Shown here piece after piece: positions 1-10,575 of a stretch of 64,000 nt of DNA. Positions within the stretch are counted from its first letter, which is position 1. Each line of letters opens with the position of its first letter. Position numbers and translations under genes: made by a program. The notes beneath the pieces are model-generated. The model was not told where the DNA came from. It worked only from the letters and a program-made list of their open reading frames with translations, and searched no databases. The DNA comes from Amycolatopsis suaedae (lineage in GTDB: Bacteria; Actinomycetota; Actinomycetes; Mycobacteriales; Pseudonocardiaceae): contig NZ_SFCC01000005.1 in assembly GCF_004214935.1 (NCBI RefSeq), positions 124,001-188,000 on the forward strand. The letters run 5' to 3'.

Positions 1-1374
1 GTGACCGTCGGCGAGACCGAGCTGCTCGGCCTGCCCGAACCGGCGCGGCGGGCACTGCGCGGACGCGACGTGTCGTACGTGCCGCAGGACCCGGCGCTGT
101 CGCTGAACCCCGGCCTGCGGATCGGACGGCAGATCGCCGAGGTGCTGGAGGTCCACGGCTACGACGGCCCGGTGCCCGAGCGCGTCGCCGAGGTGCTGGC
201 CGAGGTCGGGCTGCCGGGCGACCGGGCCTACCAGCGCCGCTACCCGCACCAGCTCTCCGGCGGGCAGCAGCAGCGGGTCGGCATCGCGATGGCGTTCGCC
301 TGCCGGCCGAGCGTGGTCGTGCTCGACGAGCCGACCACCGGGCTGGACGTGATGACACAGGCGATCGTGCTGGACACGGTGCGCCGGATGACCGCCGACC
401 ACGGTACGGCGGCGCTCTACATCACGCACGACCTGGCCGTGGTCGCGGCGGTCGCCGACCGGGTGGCCGTGATGTACCGGGGCAAGATCGTCGAGACCGG
501 CACCACCGACGAGGTACTGCGGGCGCCGCGGCACGACTACACCCGGCGGCTGCTCGCCGCCGTGCCCTCGCTGACCCCAGGCAATGCGGATTCCGTGTCG
601 TTGACGTCCCCCAATGCCACATTGGGGGACGGGCTGAGTGTGCGGGAGCTGCGGGTTTCGTACGGCGACACCCCGGTGCTGAAGGCCGTCGACCTGGACG
701 TCGCAGCCGGGGAGTGCCTGATGCTGCTGGGCGAGTCCGGGTCGGGCAAGACCACGCTGTCGCAGTGTGTCGCCGGGCTGATCGGCGGGCACACCGGCAC
801 GGTGACGCTGGACGGCGTGCCGTTGCCGCCGTCGACAAGGGGCCGGACGGCGGCGCAGCTGCGGGAGGTGCAGTACATCTTCCAGAGCCCGTTCGCCTCG
901 CTCAACCCGCGCCGGACGATCGCGCAGTCGGTGGAGGTCCCGCTGGCGCGGCTGACCGACCTGGACCGCGCGGCCCGCCGGGAGCGGGTCGCCGAGATGC
1001 TGGACCGGGTACGGCTCGGCGCCACGAAGGCAGCGCGGCGGCCCGATCAGCTCTCCGGCGGCGAACGGCAGCGAGCTGCCATCGCGCGGGCGCTGGTGAC
1101 CACGCCGCGCGTGCTGGTCTGCGACGAGGTGACCTCGGCACTGGACGTGTCGGTGCAGGCGACGATCCTGGAGCTGCTCGCCGAGCTGCGGGCGGAGCTG
1201 GGGATGGCGATGCTGTTCGTCACCCACAACATCGCGCTGGCCCAGCACGTCGCCGATCACATCGCGGTGCTGCGGCACGGCGAGATCGTCGAGACCGGAC
1301 CGGTGGAGCGGGTCCTCGCCGCGCCGGAGCACGAGTACACCCGGCAGCTGCTCGACAGCACCCCGCGCCTGTGA
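1..1374 (+). CDS. Peptide/nickel-type ABC transporter, fused double ATPase, 5' partial
   Basis: Cytoplasmic ATPase of a DppD-DppF-like peptide importer with both nucleotide-binding domains in one chain. The first domain shows a Q-loop (YVPQDP), signature LSGGQ at residues 85-89 and Walker B VVLDEP, but its Walker A is absent, so the protein must begin upstream of the window; the GTG at base 1 is not the true start. The second domain is complete: Walker A 244-251 (GESGSGKT), Q-loop FQSP, LSGGE signature, Walker B LVCDEV and H-loop VTH. The conserved tail of each domain (DYTRRLLAA, EYTRQLLDS) is typical of the Dpp/Opp family. The substrate cannot be told from the ATPase. The stop overlaps the GTG of the next gene. 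Confidence 0.93.
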   Translation: MTVGETELLGLPEPARRALRGRDVSYVPQDPALSLNPGLRIGRQIAEVLEVHGYDGPVPERVAEVLAEVGLPGDRAYQRRYPHQLSGGQQQRVGIAMAFACRPSVVVLDEPTTGLDVMTQAIVLDTVRRMTADHGTAALYITHDLAVVAAVADRVAVMYRGKIVETGTTDEVLRAPRHDYTRRLLAAVPSLTPGNADSVSLTSPNATLGDGLSVRELRVSYGDTPVLKAVDLDVAAGECLMLLGESGSGKTTLSQCVAGLIGGHTGTVTLDGVPLPPSTRGRTAAQLREVQYIFQSPFASLNPRRTIAQSVEVPLARLTDLDRAARRERVAEMLDRVRLGATKAARRPDQLSGGERQRAAIARALVTTPRVLVCDEVTSALDVSVQATILELLAELRAELGMAMLFVTHNIALAQHVADHIAVLRHGEIVETGPVERVLAAPEHEYTRQLLDSTPRL

Positions 1375-2408
1375 CCGGGTGGGTGGCGCCGGGCTTCGAG
1401 CCGGTGCGTGCGGTGTTCGACGACGTCCTCGCCGCCACGACCGGCGGCGCGGCGTTCTGCGTGTACCGCCGGGGCAAGCCGGTGGCCGACCTGTGGGGCG
1501 GGTTCGCCGAACCGGGCCGGCCGTGGGAGGCCGGCACGCCGGTGGTGCTGTTCTCCGGCACCAAGGGCCTGGTCGCCGCCGTGGTCGCCGCGCTGGGACT
1601 CGACCCGGACGCGCCGGTCGCCCGGTTCTGGCCGGGTTTCGCCCCGGACGTCCGGCTGCACCACGTGCTGGCGCACACGGCGGGACTGCCCTACGTCGAG
1701 GCCGGCGGGATCGACGTGCTGGACAACGCGGCCAACGCCGCCGCACTGGCCACTCAGAGTCCACTGTGGACGCCCGGTGAGCGGGTGGCCTACCACGCGG
1801 TGACCTACGGCTACCTGCTCACCGAGCTGGTCCGCCGTGCGGGTCACGACCTGGGCACGCTGGTGAGCGAGCTGGACCCGGAGGTCTGGCTGGGCACGCC
1901 ACCGTCGGTGGACAACCGGGTGGCGCGGCTCGTGCGGGCGCCCGGCTACCGGGTCGGGACGTTCGTCACCGACCCGGCCAAGCGCGCGGTGATCGACCGG
2001 ATGTACGGCGGGCTGCTGGCGGGCGACCTGATCAACACCGTCGCCTACCGGCGGGCCGGCCTGGCCGCGGGCGGCGGGGTCGGCACCGCCAGGGCGATGG
2101 CCCGGGTGTACGACCGCCTGCTCGCCGGTGGCCCGGCCGTCGCGCGGGCCACCCGCACGTGGAGCGAGGGTGTCGATGCCATCGCCGACCGGCCGCTGCG
2201 GTTCGGCCTCGGCTTCGAGCTGGCCGACCCGATCGGGACCTACGGCCCCGCAGAGGAGGCGTTCGGCCACTCCGGCGCGGGCGGCGGCAGGCACGGCGCG
2301 TGGCCGGCCGCCGGGCTGGCGTTCTCGTTCTGCACCAACGAGATGGTGGCCGAGGACGCCGACACCCGGGCGGCCCGCCTGCTCGCCGCCCTGTACGCCT
2401 GCGCCTGA
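1371..2408 (+). CDS. Serine hydrolase, beta-lactamase (class C/EstB) fold
   Basis: A 345-residue protein of the beta-lactamase/DD-peptidase/esterase superfamily. The SxxK nucleophile motif is S62-G-T-K65, a tyrosine motif lies around Y146 (TYGY) and the KTG-equivalent is HSGAG at 300-304. No signal peptide is visible, so it is probably a cytoplasmic esterase or peptidase-like hydrolase rather than a secreted beta-lactamase. The GTG start at 1371 overlaps the stop of the upstream peptide-transporter ATPase, so the two are co-transcribed; a role in processing the imported peptide or amide is plausible inference. Substrate unknown. Confidence 0.85.
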   Translation: MTGWVAPGFEPVRAVFDDVLAATTGGAAFCVYRRGKPVADLWGGFAEPGRPWEAGTPVVLFSGTKGLVAAVVAALGLDPDAPVARFWPGFAPDVRLHHVLAHTAGLPYVEAGGIDVLDNAANAAALATQSPLWTPGERVAYHAVTYGYLLTELVRRAGHDLGTLVSELDPEVWLGTPPSVDNRVARLVRAPGYRVGTFVTDPAKRAVIDRMYGGLLAGDLINTVAYRRAGLAAGGGVGTARAMARVYDRLLAGGPAVARATRTWSEGVDAIADRPLRFGLGFELADPIGTYGPAEEAFGHSGAGGGRHGAWPAAGLAFSFCTNEMVAEDADTRAARLLAALYACA

Positions 2409-2419
2409 GGCTCACCGTC

Positions 2420-2478
2420 AAGCACGTGAAGGCCACCTTCACCACGTGAGACGTAATGAAGGTGGCCTTCACGTGCTT
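2420..2478. terminator. Long inverted repeat, copy 1 of the GTGAAGGCCACCTTCA family
   Basis: Near-perfect hairpin between two convergent genes (stops at 2408 and 2485). The outer arms read AAGCACGTGAAGG and CCTTCACGTGCTT, with a few-base loop around 2447-2450. It would fold on either strand and so is a candidate bidirectional terminator. Related copies lie at 16803, 45909 and 59285. Confidence 0.75.
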
Positions 2479-2484
2479 GGGGGC

Positions 2485-3568
<1,084 letters not shown>

Positions 3569-3576
<8 letters not shown>

Positions 3577-4582
3577 TTCGACCTCCTTCCGGCGCGGCCA
3601 CCGATGAGGCCCGCAACCTCTGCTTCGCGGCGGCATCGGCGCCCACCGCGTCCAAACCGGACAGTGCGGCACCCACGACGGGCGCCACGTCGACCACCCG
3701 CACCACCGCGTTCGGCGCCACCTTCCGGCAACGCCGCTCGATCTCGCCGGTCACCGTCTCCCCCACCCCGGTCAGCACGCCGCCGCCGAGGATCACGGCG
3801 GGGGCGCCGTCGGTGAGGGCGAGCCGCCGCAGGGTCACCGTGGCCAGCACGACGACCTCCTCGATCAGCCGGTCGACCACACCCTGCGCCACCTCGTCAC
3901 CGGTGGCGGCCACCCGGAACAGCACCGGCGACAGCTCGTGCAGCCGTGCGTACGGGTACTCGCCGAAGTGCAGCCGCTCCATGACCTCCACGACGGCGTT
4001 CACGCCGAAGTGCTCGCACACCGCGTCGCGCAGCCCGGTGCCGGGGCCACGGCCGTCCTCGGCGCGCACCGCCGACCACAGCGCCTCCTCGCCGAGCTGC
4101 AGCCCGCCGCCCCAGTCGCCGGAGATCTTGCCCAGCGCCGGGAACCGGTGCACCCGGCCGTCCGCGCTGACCCCGACGCAGTTGATCCCGGCACCGCACA
4201 CGACCGCGACACCGGCACCGTCCTCGGTACCGGCACGCAGCAGTGCGAACGTGTCGTTGGCGACCGTCGCGCTTGCCGACCACTCGCGTGCGGTCAGCGC
4301 GAGGCTGAACGCCTCCTCCTCGGCGGGCAGGTCCATGCCGGCCAGGTACACCGAGCTGTGCCGCCCGAACGGCCGCCGCGCGGGCAGGCCGCCGTCGGCG
4401 AGCGCGTCGAGCACCAGCCGTTCCAGCAACGCGACGCTGGCGTCCAGCCCGATGTTCTGCGGTGACGCGCCCGGGCCCCGGGAGCGGCCCAGCACGCGGC
4501 CGTCCTCGGCGACCAGCAGCACGTCGGTCTTGCTGTTGCCCCCGTCCACGGCGATCACCGGGGGCGAACCGGGCAGGCTCAT
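3569..4582 (-). CDS. BadF/BadG-type sugar kinase (N-acetylglucosamine kinase-like)
   Basis: A 337-residue ASKHA-fold kinase. The phosphate-1 loop is VIAVDGGNSKTD at residues 9-20, with a second phosphate loop GAGINCVGV, an ISGDWGGG substrate-site segment and an adenosine motif LGGGVL near the C-terminus. The family phosphorylates N-acetylglucosamine and related amino sugars with ATP in the cytoplasm. The ATG at 4582 overlaps the GH4 stop by 4 bases; the reading frame is open far upstream but that part is an out-of-frame shadow of GH4. Placed after GH4 and the importer, it probably phosphorylates the incoming sugar or the released monosaccharide. The exact sugar is unproven. Confidence 0.88.
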
Positions 4583-5856
4583 GCCTGTGCCCAGGGCAGG
4601 AACTGCCGGTTGGCGGCCAGCAGGTCGTCGGCGAGCCGGTCGGCCTGCTCGTACTGACCGACCAGCGGGTGCGCCAGCAACGCGTCGGCCACCCGGTCCC
4701 TGCCGCCCTTCAACGCCGCCTCCAGTGCCAGGTACTCGTACGCCGTGGTGTGCGCGATCAGGCCCGCCTGCGCCGGCGCGACCGGGCCGACCGGGATCGG
4801 CCTGGCCCCCGAACCGTCCACCGTGGACCGGACCTCGATCACCGCGTCGGAAGGCAGGAACGGGAACGTGTCGCCGTTGCGGACGTTCACCACGTGCTCC
4901 TCGGCGGGGCCACCGCTGGTGAGCGCGTGCACCAGCTGGACGGCGGCCTCCGAGTAGTACGCACCGCCGCGCTGGGACAGCTGGTCGGGCTTGGTGACCA
5001 CCTCGGTGTCCTGGTAGACCTTCAGCAGTTCGTTCTCCACCTCCGTCACCACGTCGGCACGCGGCATCTCCTCGCGCTGCCTGGCGACCTGGGCGTCGTG
5101 CGAGTAGAAGTACTTCAGGTAGTAGGACGGCACGGCGCCCATCCGGCGCAGCCACGGCAGCGGCATGTCCAGGTGCTCGGCCAGCTTCTCGCCGTGCTCG
5201 GCCACCAGCTCCGGCAGCCGGTCGGTGGTGACCCCGTTCTCGGTGACCAGCGCCTTGCGTTCCCAGCTCAGGTGGTTGAGGCCGATGTGCTCCAGCGTCA
5301 CGTCGTCGTGCCCGACCCCGAGCAGGTCGGCGAACGTGCGCTGCAGGTGAATGGCCACGTTGCACAGGCCGACCGCGCGGTGGCCGTGCTCCAGCAACGC
5401 CCTGGTGACGATCCCGACCGGGTTGGTGAAGTCCACGATCCAGGTGTCGTCACCGGCCGCGCGCCGGACCCGCTCGGCGATGTCGAGCACCACCGGCACC
5501 GTGCGCAGGGCCTTGGCCAGCCCGCCCGCACCGGTGGTCTCTTGGCCGACGCAGCCGCAGGCGAGCGGGAACGTCTCGTCCGAACGCCGGGCGGCCTGGC
5601 CGCCGATGCGCAGCTGGAGCAGCACCGCTCCGGCGCCGTCCACCCCCTCCTCCAGATTGGACGTCGTCCGCACCTTGGCCGGGTGGCCCGCGTGGTCGAG
5701 CAGCCGCTGGCTGAACGGCCCGACGATGTCCAGCCGGTGCGCGTCCGGGTCGACGAGAACGATCTCGTCGACGTCCAGAGTGGACCGGCGGCCGGCGATG
5801 CCGTCGATCAGCTCCGGTGTGTAGGTGGACCCGCCACCGACGACTGTCAGTTTCAC
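4579..5856 (-). CDS. GH4 family glycosidase (6-phospho-beta-glucosidase type)
   Basis: A 425-residue NAD+- and metal-dependent glycoside hydrolase. The N-terminal dinucleotide fold is [13 protein letters not shown]. The family Cys-Asn pair is C165-N166 (CNVAIH) and the second metal-ligand region is GLNH at 192-195. The length fits GH4 (about 420-450). The product name follows the closest-looking members; GH4 also holds alpha-glucosidases and galactosidases. GTG at 5856 is the natural start because it gives the conserved [10 protein letters not shown]-terminus. It overlaps the permease stop by 4 bases and the kinase start by 4 bases, indicating tight co-translation. Confidence 0.9.
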   Translation of the reverse strand: MKLTVVGGGSTYTPELIDGIAGRRSTLDVDEIVLVDPDAHRLDIVGPFSQRLLDHAGHPAKVRTTSNLEEGVDGAGAVLLQLRIGGQAARRSDETFPLACGCVGQETTGAGGLAKALRTVPVVLDIAERVRRAAGDDTWIVDFTNPVGIVTRALLEHGHRAVGLCNVAIHLQRTFADLLGVGHDDVTLEHIGLNHLSWERKALVTENGVTTDRLPELVAEHGEKLAEHLDMPLPWLRRMGAVPSYYLKYFYSHDAQVARQREEMPRADVVTEVENELLKVYQDTEVVTKPDQLSQRGGAYYSEAAVQLVHALTSGGPAEEHVVNVRNGDTFPFLPSDAVIEVRSTVDGSGARPIPVGPVAPAQAGLIAHTTAYEYLALEAALKGGRDRVADALLAHPLVGQYEQADRLADDLLAANRQFLPWAQA

Positions 5857-6740
5857 CCCTTGACTCCCGTGAAGGTAATGCCGCGCACGAAGGACTTCTG
5901 CGCGAACGCGAACAGCACGATGACAGGCAGCATCACCACGGCCGTGGCCGCCATCGTCAGGTTCCACTCGACGTGGTGCATCCCCCGGAACGACGCCAGG
6001 GCCAGCGACAGCGTCCAGCTGTCCCTGCTCTCGCCGGTGTAGAGCAGCGGGCCGAAGTAGTCGTTCCAGGTGTAGAGGAAGCAGAACATCGCCGTGGCCG
6101 CGATGCCGGGCTTGGCCATCGGCACCAGCACCCGCACCATTGCCTGGAACTCGGAGCAGCCGTCGATCTTGGCGGCCTCGATGTAGTCCCGCGGGATGGT
6201 GAGGAAGAACTGCCGCAGCAGGAACACACTGAACGCGTCGAACAGGAAGTACGGCACGATCAGCGGAACCAGGGTGCCGGTGAACCCGAGCCGCACCCAC
6301 AGGTCGTAGAGCGGAACGGTGACCACCTGTGGCGGCAGCATCATCGCCGCCACCGTGAGCATGAAGAAGAACGTCTGGCCGCGCCAGCGCAGCTTGGCCA
6401 GCGCGTAGGCCGCGGGGATCGCGGACAGCAGGATGCCCAGTGTCGCCAGCAGCGAGTAGGTGAAGCTGTTGACCAGGTACTGCAGCATCGGTGCCCGCTC
6501 GAACACCGCCAGGAAGTTGTCGAAGCGCCACTCGCGTGGCCACAGGCTCGACGACATCGCCTGGTCGGAGTCCATCACCGCGGTGAGGAACACGAACACC
6601 ACCGGCAGGGTGAAGATCACGCCGAGCGCGATGCCCACGCTGTGCGTGGCGATCCAGTACAGCCGCTTGTCCCAGCTCTGCTTGCGCCGTTGCACCGGGT
6701 GCGCCGGGGCCGGCCGAGTGTCGGTCAGGGTGACGGTCAT
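5853..6740 (-). CDS. Sugar ABC transporter permease, MalG/LacG type
   Basis: A 295-residue inner-membrane permease with a positively charged N-terminus (QRRKQSWDKR) and six predicted hydrophobic segments. The EAA loop that contacts the ATPase is visible (EAAKIDGCSEFQAMVRVLVPMAKPG) in the second half, and the C-terminus [12 protein letters not shown] is typical of CUT1 MalG-like subunits. It pairs with the MalF-like gene immediately upstream (3-base gap) and overlaps the GH4 gene. Confidence 0.93.
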   Translation of the reverse strand: MTVTLTDTRPAPAHPVQRRKQSWDKRLYWIATHSVGIALGVIFTLPVVFVFLTAVMDSDQAMSSSLWPREWRFDNFLAVFERAPMLQYLVNSFTYSLLATLGILLSAIPAAYALAKLRWRGQTFFFMLTVAAMMLPPQVVTVPLYDLWVRLGFTGTLVPLIVPYFLFDAFSVFLLRQFFLTIPRDYIEAAKIDGCSEFQAMVRVLVPMAKPGIAATAMFCFLYTWNDYFGPLLYTGESRDSWTLSLALASFRGMHHVEWNLTMAATAVVMLPVIVLFAFAQKSFVRGITFTGVKG

Positions 6741-6743
6741 GGC

Positions 6744-7739
6744 TCAGTTCCCTTCCGCGGCCGAGTGCTTGCGCAGCTGGCGCACCAGCACCGCGGTGAA
6801 GGCGAAGGAGACGACGAACAGCAGCACGGCCATGGCCGCGGCGTAGCCCATGTTGAAGTAGCGGAAGCCCTGGACGTAGAGCCAGACCGGGTAGGTCAGC
6901 GTCGAGTTCTCCGGCGCGCCGATGTACTTCGTGTTGCCCGCGACGTCGGAACTGCCCGACACCACGCCGCCTGCCACCACCGCCTGGGTGAAGAACTGCA
7001 ACGCGAAGATCATCGAGTTCACCACGCCGAACAGCAGCACCGGCGAGATCGTCGGCAGCGTGACGTGCCAGAACCGGCGGACCGGGCCGGCGCCGTCGAG
7101 TTCGGCGGCCTCGTACTGTTCCTTCGGCACGTCGAGCAGCGCGGCCAGGATGATGATCATCAGCTCGCCGGAGCCCCACAGCACCAGCAGGGTCAGCGAC
7201 GGTTTCGACATCGCCGGGTCGTTGAACCACAGGCCGCCGTCGATGCCGAACAGGTCGAGGAACCGGTTCACCGGGCCGAATTCGGGGTTGAACACGAAGA
7301 CGAACGCCAGTGTCGCGGCGGCGGGCGGCGCCAGGGCGGGCAGGTAACACAACGTCCGGACCAGGCCGACACCGCTCTTGAGCCGGGCGATGACCGAGGC
7401 CACGCCGAGCGAGAAGAGCACCCTGGTGACGGTCAGCACGACCACCAGCCACAGCGTGTTCCACGCGGCGGTGGCCACCACCGGCTCGGTGGTGAACATC
7501 CGGATGTAGTTGTCCAGGCCGATCCACTGTGGAGCGTTCACCAGGTCGTAGCGGGTGAACGAGTAGTACACGGTCGCGATGAGCGGGTAGCCGAAGAAGA
7601 TCAGGAACCCGATCAGCGCCGGCGCCATGAACCCGAGTACGACGAGGCGGCGGTTGCGGGACCTCGCCCCCGGTGCACGCCGGGGCGCCGGCGTGACCGG
7701 GGACGAGGATTCCGCCCGCGGCTGCGTGACGGTGGTCAT
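6744..7739 (-). CDS. Sugar ABC transporter permease, MalF/UgpA type
   Basis: A 331-residue inner-membrane permease. An extended basic cytoplasmic N-terminus (about 35 residues, Pro/Arg-rich) precedes the first membrane helix at about 33-55, a further run of helices follows, and the EAA loop reads EAAELDGAGPVRRFWHVTLPTISP. It forms the heterodimeric channel with the MalG-type protein downstream and receives substrate from the lipoprotein encoded just upstream (8-base gap). Confidence 0.93.
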   Translation of the reverse strand: MTTVTQPRAESSSPVTPAPRRAPGARSRNRRLVVLGFMAPALIGFLIFFGYPLIATVYYSFTRYDLVNAPQWIGLDNYIRMFTTEPVVATAAWNTLWLVVVLTVTRVLFSLGVASVIARLKSGVGLVRTLCYLPALAPPAAATLAFVFVFNPEFGPVNRFLDLFGIDGGLWFNDPAMSKPSLTLLVLWGSGELMIIILAALLDVPKEQYEAAELDGAGPVRRFWHVTLPTISPVLLFGVVNSMIFALQFFTQAVVAGGVVSGSSDVAGNTKYIGAPENSTLTYPVWLYVQGFRYFNMGYAAAMAVLLFVVSFAFTAVLVRQLRKHSAAEGN

Positions 7740-7747
7740 CAGTGGCG

Positions 7748-9133
7748 CTACCTGCCGCCGCTCTTCTGGGCCAGTTCGTCGTTGATCTGCGCGTCCACCC
7801 TGCGCAGACCGGCCTCCAGGTCGGGCTCGCTGCCCGCCTGCCAGCGTTCGGCGAAGTCGTTGACCGCCTTCAGGTGCGCGTCACCGATCGCGGTGGTCGG
7901 GTTGGGCAGCAGCTTGCCGCTCTCGAACATGGTAATGAACGGGCGGAAGGTCTCGTCGACCTCCAGGCGGGGGTCCTTCAGCGCGGTCGTCGTGCTCGGC
8001 ACGTTCTTCAGGCCGTTGCCCAGCTGGACGAGCGTGTCGGTGTCCAGCGACATCTGCTTGATCAGCTCCCAGGACGCACCGGGGTTCTTCGCGCCCTTGG
8101 GGATGGCGATGATCGTGCCGGTGGTGAACGCACCGCCGTAACGCTGCGGCTTGCTGTCGGCCACCGGCGGCGGCGCGGTGCCGAACTTGATCTGCGGCGC
8201 CTGGTCCTTGAGGAACGCGGTGCGGTACTCGCCGTCGAACATCATCGCGATCTTGCCGCGGTGGAAGGCGTGGTCGGCCGAGTACTCGTCACCGAGGCCG
8301 GCCTTGAACTGGGTCAGCTTGTCGTGACCGTAGAAGTCGATGAGCTGGCGCTGGAAGTTGAACATCTCCTTCCATTCCGGGCTGGCGGCGAGGTTGGACT
8401 TGCCGTCCGGCCCGAGCCAGTGCGCGTCCCAGTTGGGTGCCCAGATCTGCGCCTGGTTGTTGTAGAAGGGCATGTTCGGCAGGAAACCGGCGACCTTGAT
8501 CGAGCCGTCCGGGTTGAACTGGGTCAGCCGCTTGGCCTGCTCCAGCAGCTCGGAGGTGGTCTTCGGCGGGGCGGCGATGCCCGCCGCGGCGAACATGTCC
8601 TTGTTGTAGTAGAAGCCGTAGACGTCGGCCAGCATCGGCATGGCGCAGCGCTTGCCCTCGAACTCGGTGTAGCTGCGCACCGCCTCCGGGATGACGTTCA
8701 GGTCGATCTTGTCCCGCTCGATGTACGGCTTGAGGTCGAGGAAGCTGCCGCTGTGACACCAGGCGCCGAGGTTGTCGGTGAAGAAGGAGATCGCCACGTC
8801 GGGCGGGTTGCCACCGCGGATCGACTGGGTGAGCTTGTCGTCGTCCTGGTTGCCCTCGTGCTTGATCTCGATGTTCGGGAACTTCTTCTTGAGGCTGTTC
8901 AGCCCCTCGGTCACCACGCCGTACTCGCGGTTGTTGAACTTGCTGTAGACGGTGAGGGTGAGCTTGTCGTCCTTGCCCGGCGCCGGTGCCGCCTCGCCAC
9001 CGCCGTCACCGGCGGGCCCGCTCGCGGCCCCCGAGCACGCCGTCAGCAGCGCCGCCGTGGCGGTAGCCAGGAATATCAAGCCGCGCCGGCGGAACCGGCC
9101 CTGCCGGGCGGCGGCGGTGGTCGTGGAGCGCAT
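7748..9133 (-). CDS. Sugar-binding lipoprotein of the ABC importer (SBP family 1)
   Basis: A 461-residue extracellular solute-binding protein. The N-terminus is basic (RFRRRG), followed by a hydrophobic core and a lipobox LLTAC with the lipidated cysteine at C33, so it should be anchored outside the membrane. The mature part has the MalE-like pattern (LTVYSKFNNREYG, AMPMLADVYGFYYNKDMF). It starts 39 bases after the ROK regulator stop and leads the transporter-enzyme operon. Substrate unknown; the GH4 and amino-sugar-kinase neighbours suggest a beta-linked disaccharide or amino sugar. Confidence 0.93.
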   Translation of the reverse strand: MRSTTTAAARQGRFRRRGLIFLATATAALLTACSGAASGPAGDGGGEAAPAPGKDDKLTLTVYSKFNNREYGVVTEGLNSLKKKFPNIEIKHEGNQDDDKLTQSIRGGNPPDVAISFFTDNLGAWCHSGSFLDLKPYIERDKIDLNVIPEAVRSYTEFEGKRCAMPMLADVYGFYYNKDMFAAAGIAAPPKTTSELLEQAKRLTQFNPDGSIKVAGFLPNMPFYNNQAQIWAPNWDAHWLGPDGKSNLAASPEWKEMFNFQRQLIDFYGHDKLTQFKAGLGDEYSADHAFHRGKIAMMFDGEYRTAFLKDQAPQIKFGTAPPPVADSKPQRYGGAFTTGTIIAIPKGAKNPGASWELIKQMSLDTDTLVQLGNGLKNVPSTTTALKDPRLEVDETFRPFITMFESGKLLPNPTTAIGDAHLKAVNDFAERWQAGSEPDLEAGLRRVDAQINDELAQKSGGR

Positions 9134-9172
9134 GCGCCCTCCTTGTCGAGGTGGATGTTGTGGGGGGACGAG

Positions 9173-10411
9173 TCAGGGAACCGCGACGGCCGAGGCCGAG
9201 CCCGGTTCTCCCACCGCGGGCCCACGGGACCCGGGGAGCGTTTCGTACATGGCCGGCGGCAGGCCGAACATGTCCTGCCGCACCACGGCGAGCGCGGAGT
9301 GCAGCGCGCCCGCGCGTACCGGGTTTCCCGGTACCGACGCCAGCCCGACCGGGGTCCGCGGGACCACCAGCTCGTGCAGGCGCTTGGCGACCAGGTCGGC
9401 GAGGACCTGCCCGCCCGCGTGGCTGACCGCGCCGCACAGCAGCACGACCTCCGGGTCGACGACGCTGACGATGTTGGCCACCCCGGCGGCCACCCGGCCG
9501 GCCAGTTCGGTGAGAAACAGCCTGCCGTCGTCGCCGGCCTCGAGTGCCGCGGTGACCGCGTCCCAGCCGTTGCCGGCGGTGATGCCGTGCGCGGCGGCCA
9601 GTGCGACGATGGCGGGCGACTCGACCAGGTCGCCGAACCGCTCGCTGCCGACGTCCGCGCGGGTGCCCGTGTCCGGGACCCGCATGAAGTCGATCTCGCC
9701 CGCGCCACCGCTGGCGCCCTTCAGCAGCTTGCGGCCGACCACGACCGCGCCACCGACACCTTCGCTGAGCCAGACCAGCGCGAAGTCACGAAGATCGGCC
9801 GCCTCGCCGGAGATCATCTCCTCCAGCGCGACGAGGTTGACGTCGTTCTCGATCGTGACGCCCATACCGAGGTCGGCCGAGAGGCTGCCGGGCAGGTCGA
9901 ACCCGGACCAGCCGGGCAGATGCGGTGCGGATTCGAGGAAACCCGTCGCCGGGTTCAGCGCACCCTGTGCGCCGATCACCACGTGCTTGAGGTTGTCCAG
10001 GGTGAGCCCGGCCGCCGTCGCCGCGCCGGTCAGCGCGGTCCGGAACGCCGCGACGACGTCCGCCCCGGCGGCCACCGGCAGCGTCGCACTGTGCTCGGCC
10101 AGCACCCGCCCGGTCACGTCGGCGATCGCGAACTCCGTGGCGTGCGCCGTCAGGTCGACGGCGGCGACATGCGCCACCGCCCCGTTCACCGACCACAGCT
10201 GGGCCCGCGGGCCGCGCCCGCCGCCGCGGACACCGTCCTTCACCACGATGCCGTCCTGCTCCAGCCTGGTGAGCAGCTGCGCGGTGGCCGGTTTGGACAG
10301 TCCGATCACGTACTCCAGATCGGACCGGGTCAGCGGACCCTCGCGCAGCAACGTCTCGATGGCGGCGCGATCGTTGATCTCACGCAGCAACCTGGGGCTT
10401 CCCGCACGCAC
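9173..10411 (-). CDS. ROK-family transcriptional regulator (NagC/XylR type)
   Basis: A 412-residue protein with an N-terminal winged helix-turn-helix (about 15-75: LLREGPLTRSDLEYVIGLSKPATAQLLTRLEQDG) and a C-terminal sugar-kinase-fold sensor domain. The usual ROK zinc motif (CxCGxxGCxE) is not visible where expected; the region reads GEIDFMRVPDTGTRADVG instead, so sugar sensing may not use zinc. It is the first gene of the sugar operon on the same strand, so it is probably the local repressor. A promoter and AT-rich operator candidate lie upstream (10431-10496). Confidence 0.9.
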   Translation of the reverse strand: MRAGSPRLLREINDRAAIETLLREGPLTRSDLEYVIGLSKPATAQLLTRLEQDGIVVKDGVRGGGRGPRAQLWSVNGAVAHVAAVDLTAHATEFAIADVTGRVLAEHSATLPVAAGADVVAAFRTALTGAATAAGLTLDNLKHVVIGAQGALNPATGFLESAPHLPGWSGFDLPGSLSADLGMGVTIENDVNLVALEEMISGEAADLRDFALVWLSEGVGGAVVVGRKLLKGASGGAGEIDFMRVPDTGTRADVGSERFGDLVESPAIVALAAAHGITAGNGWDAVTAALEAGDDGRLFLTELAGRVAAGVANIVSVVDPEVVLLCGAVSHAGGQVLADLVAKRLHELVVPRTPVGLASVPGNPVRAGALHSALAVVRQDMFGLPPAMYETLPGSRGPAVGEPGSASAVAVP

Positions 10412-10430
10412 TCGCCCACCCCCTCACGCC

Positions 10431-10450
10431 GTAATTAATCTGTTAACTTT
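10431..10450. promoter_or_regulatory. Candidate ROK operator
   Basis: An AT-rich island, GTAATTAATCTGTTAACTTT, in otherwise GC-rich DNA, between the candidate -10 of the ROK promoter and the ROK start codon. It contains GTTAAC and ATTAAT, similar in composition to NagC/XylR-type sites. Assignment rests on position and composition only. Confidence 0.4.
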
Positions 10451-10467
10451 CCAGACGGTTTCGAACG

Positions 10468-10496
10468 ACTCTAGTGAGCGCGACCACAACCGTCAA
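10468..10496 (-). promoter_or_regulatory. Candidate sigma-70-type promoter for the ROK gene and sugar operon
   Basis: On the minus strand, -35 TTGACG (10496-10491) and -10 TAGAGT (10473-10468) are separated by exactly 17 bases. The expected transcription start is near 10461, about 50 bases before the ROK start, placing the AT-rich operator candidate in the leader. Confidence 0.55.
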
Positions 10497-10575
10497 CGGT
10501 CAGTTTGGCGCCGGTTCACCCGCGCCCACCGTCCGGCGGGTACCGGCCGGAGTGGCGCGCTGATAGGTATAGACC

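Noticed and set aside
3577-3672. Longer N-terminus for the MsiK-like ATPase
   Set aside because: The extra residues (Pro/Arg/Trp-rich) overlap the kinase gene and no ribosome site supports them, whereas GGAAGGAGGT precedes the ATG at 3576.
7742-10438. A plus-strand open frame of about 900 codons
   Set aside because: Antisense shadow of the binding-protein and ROK genes, rich in Val/Arg/Gln/His without domains.
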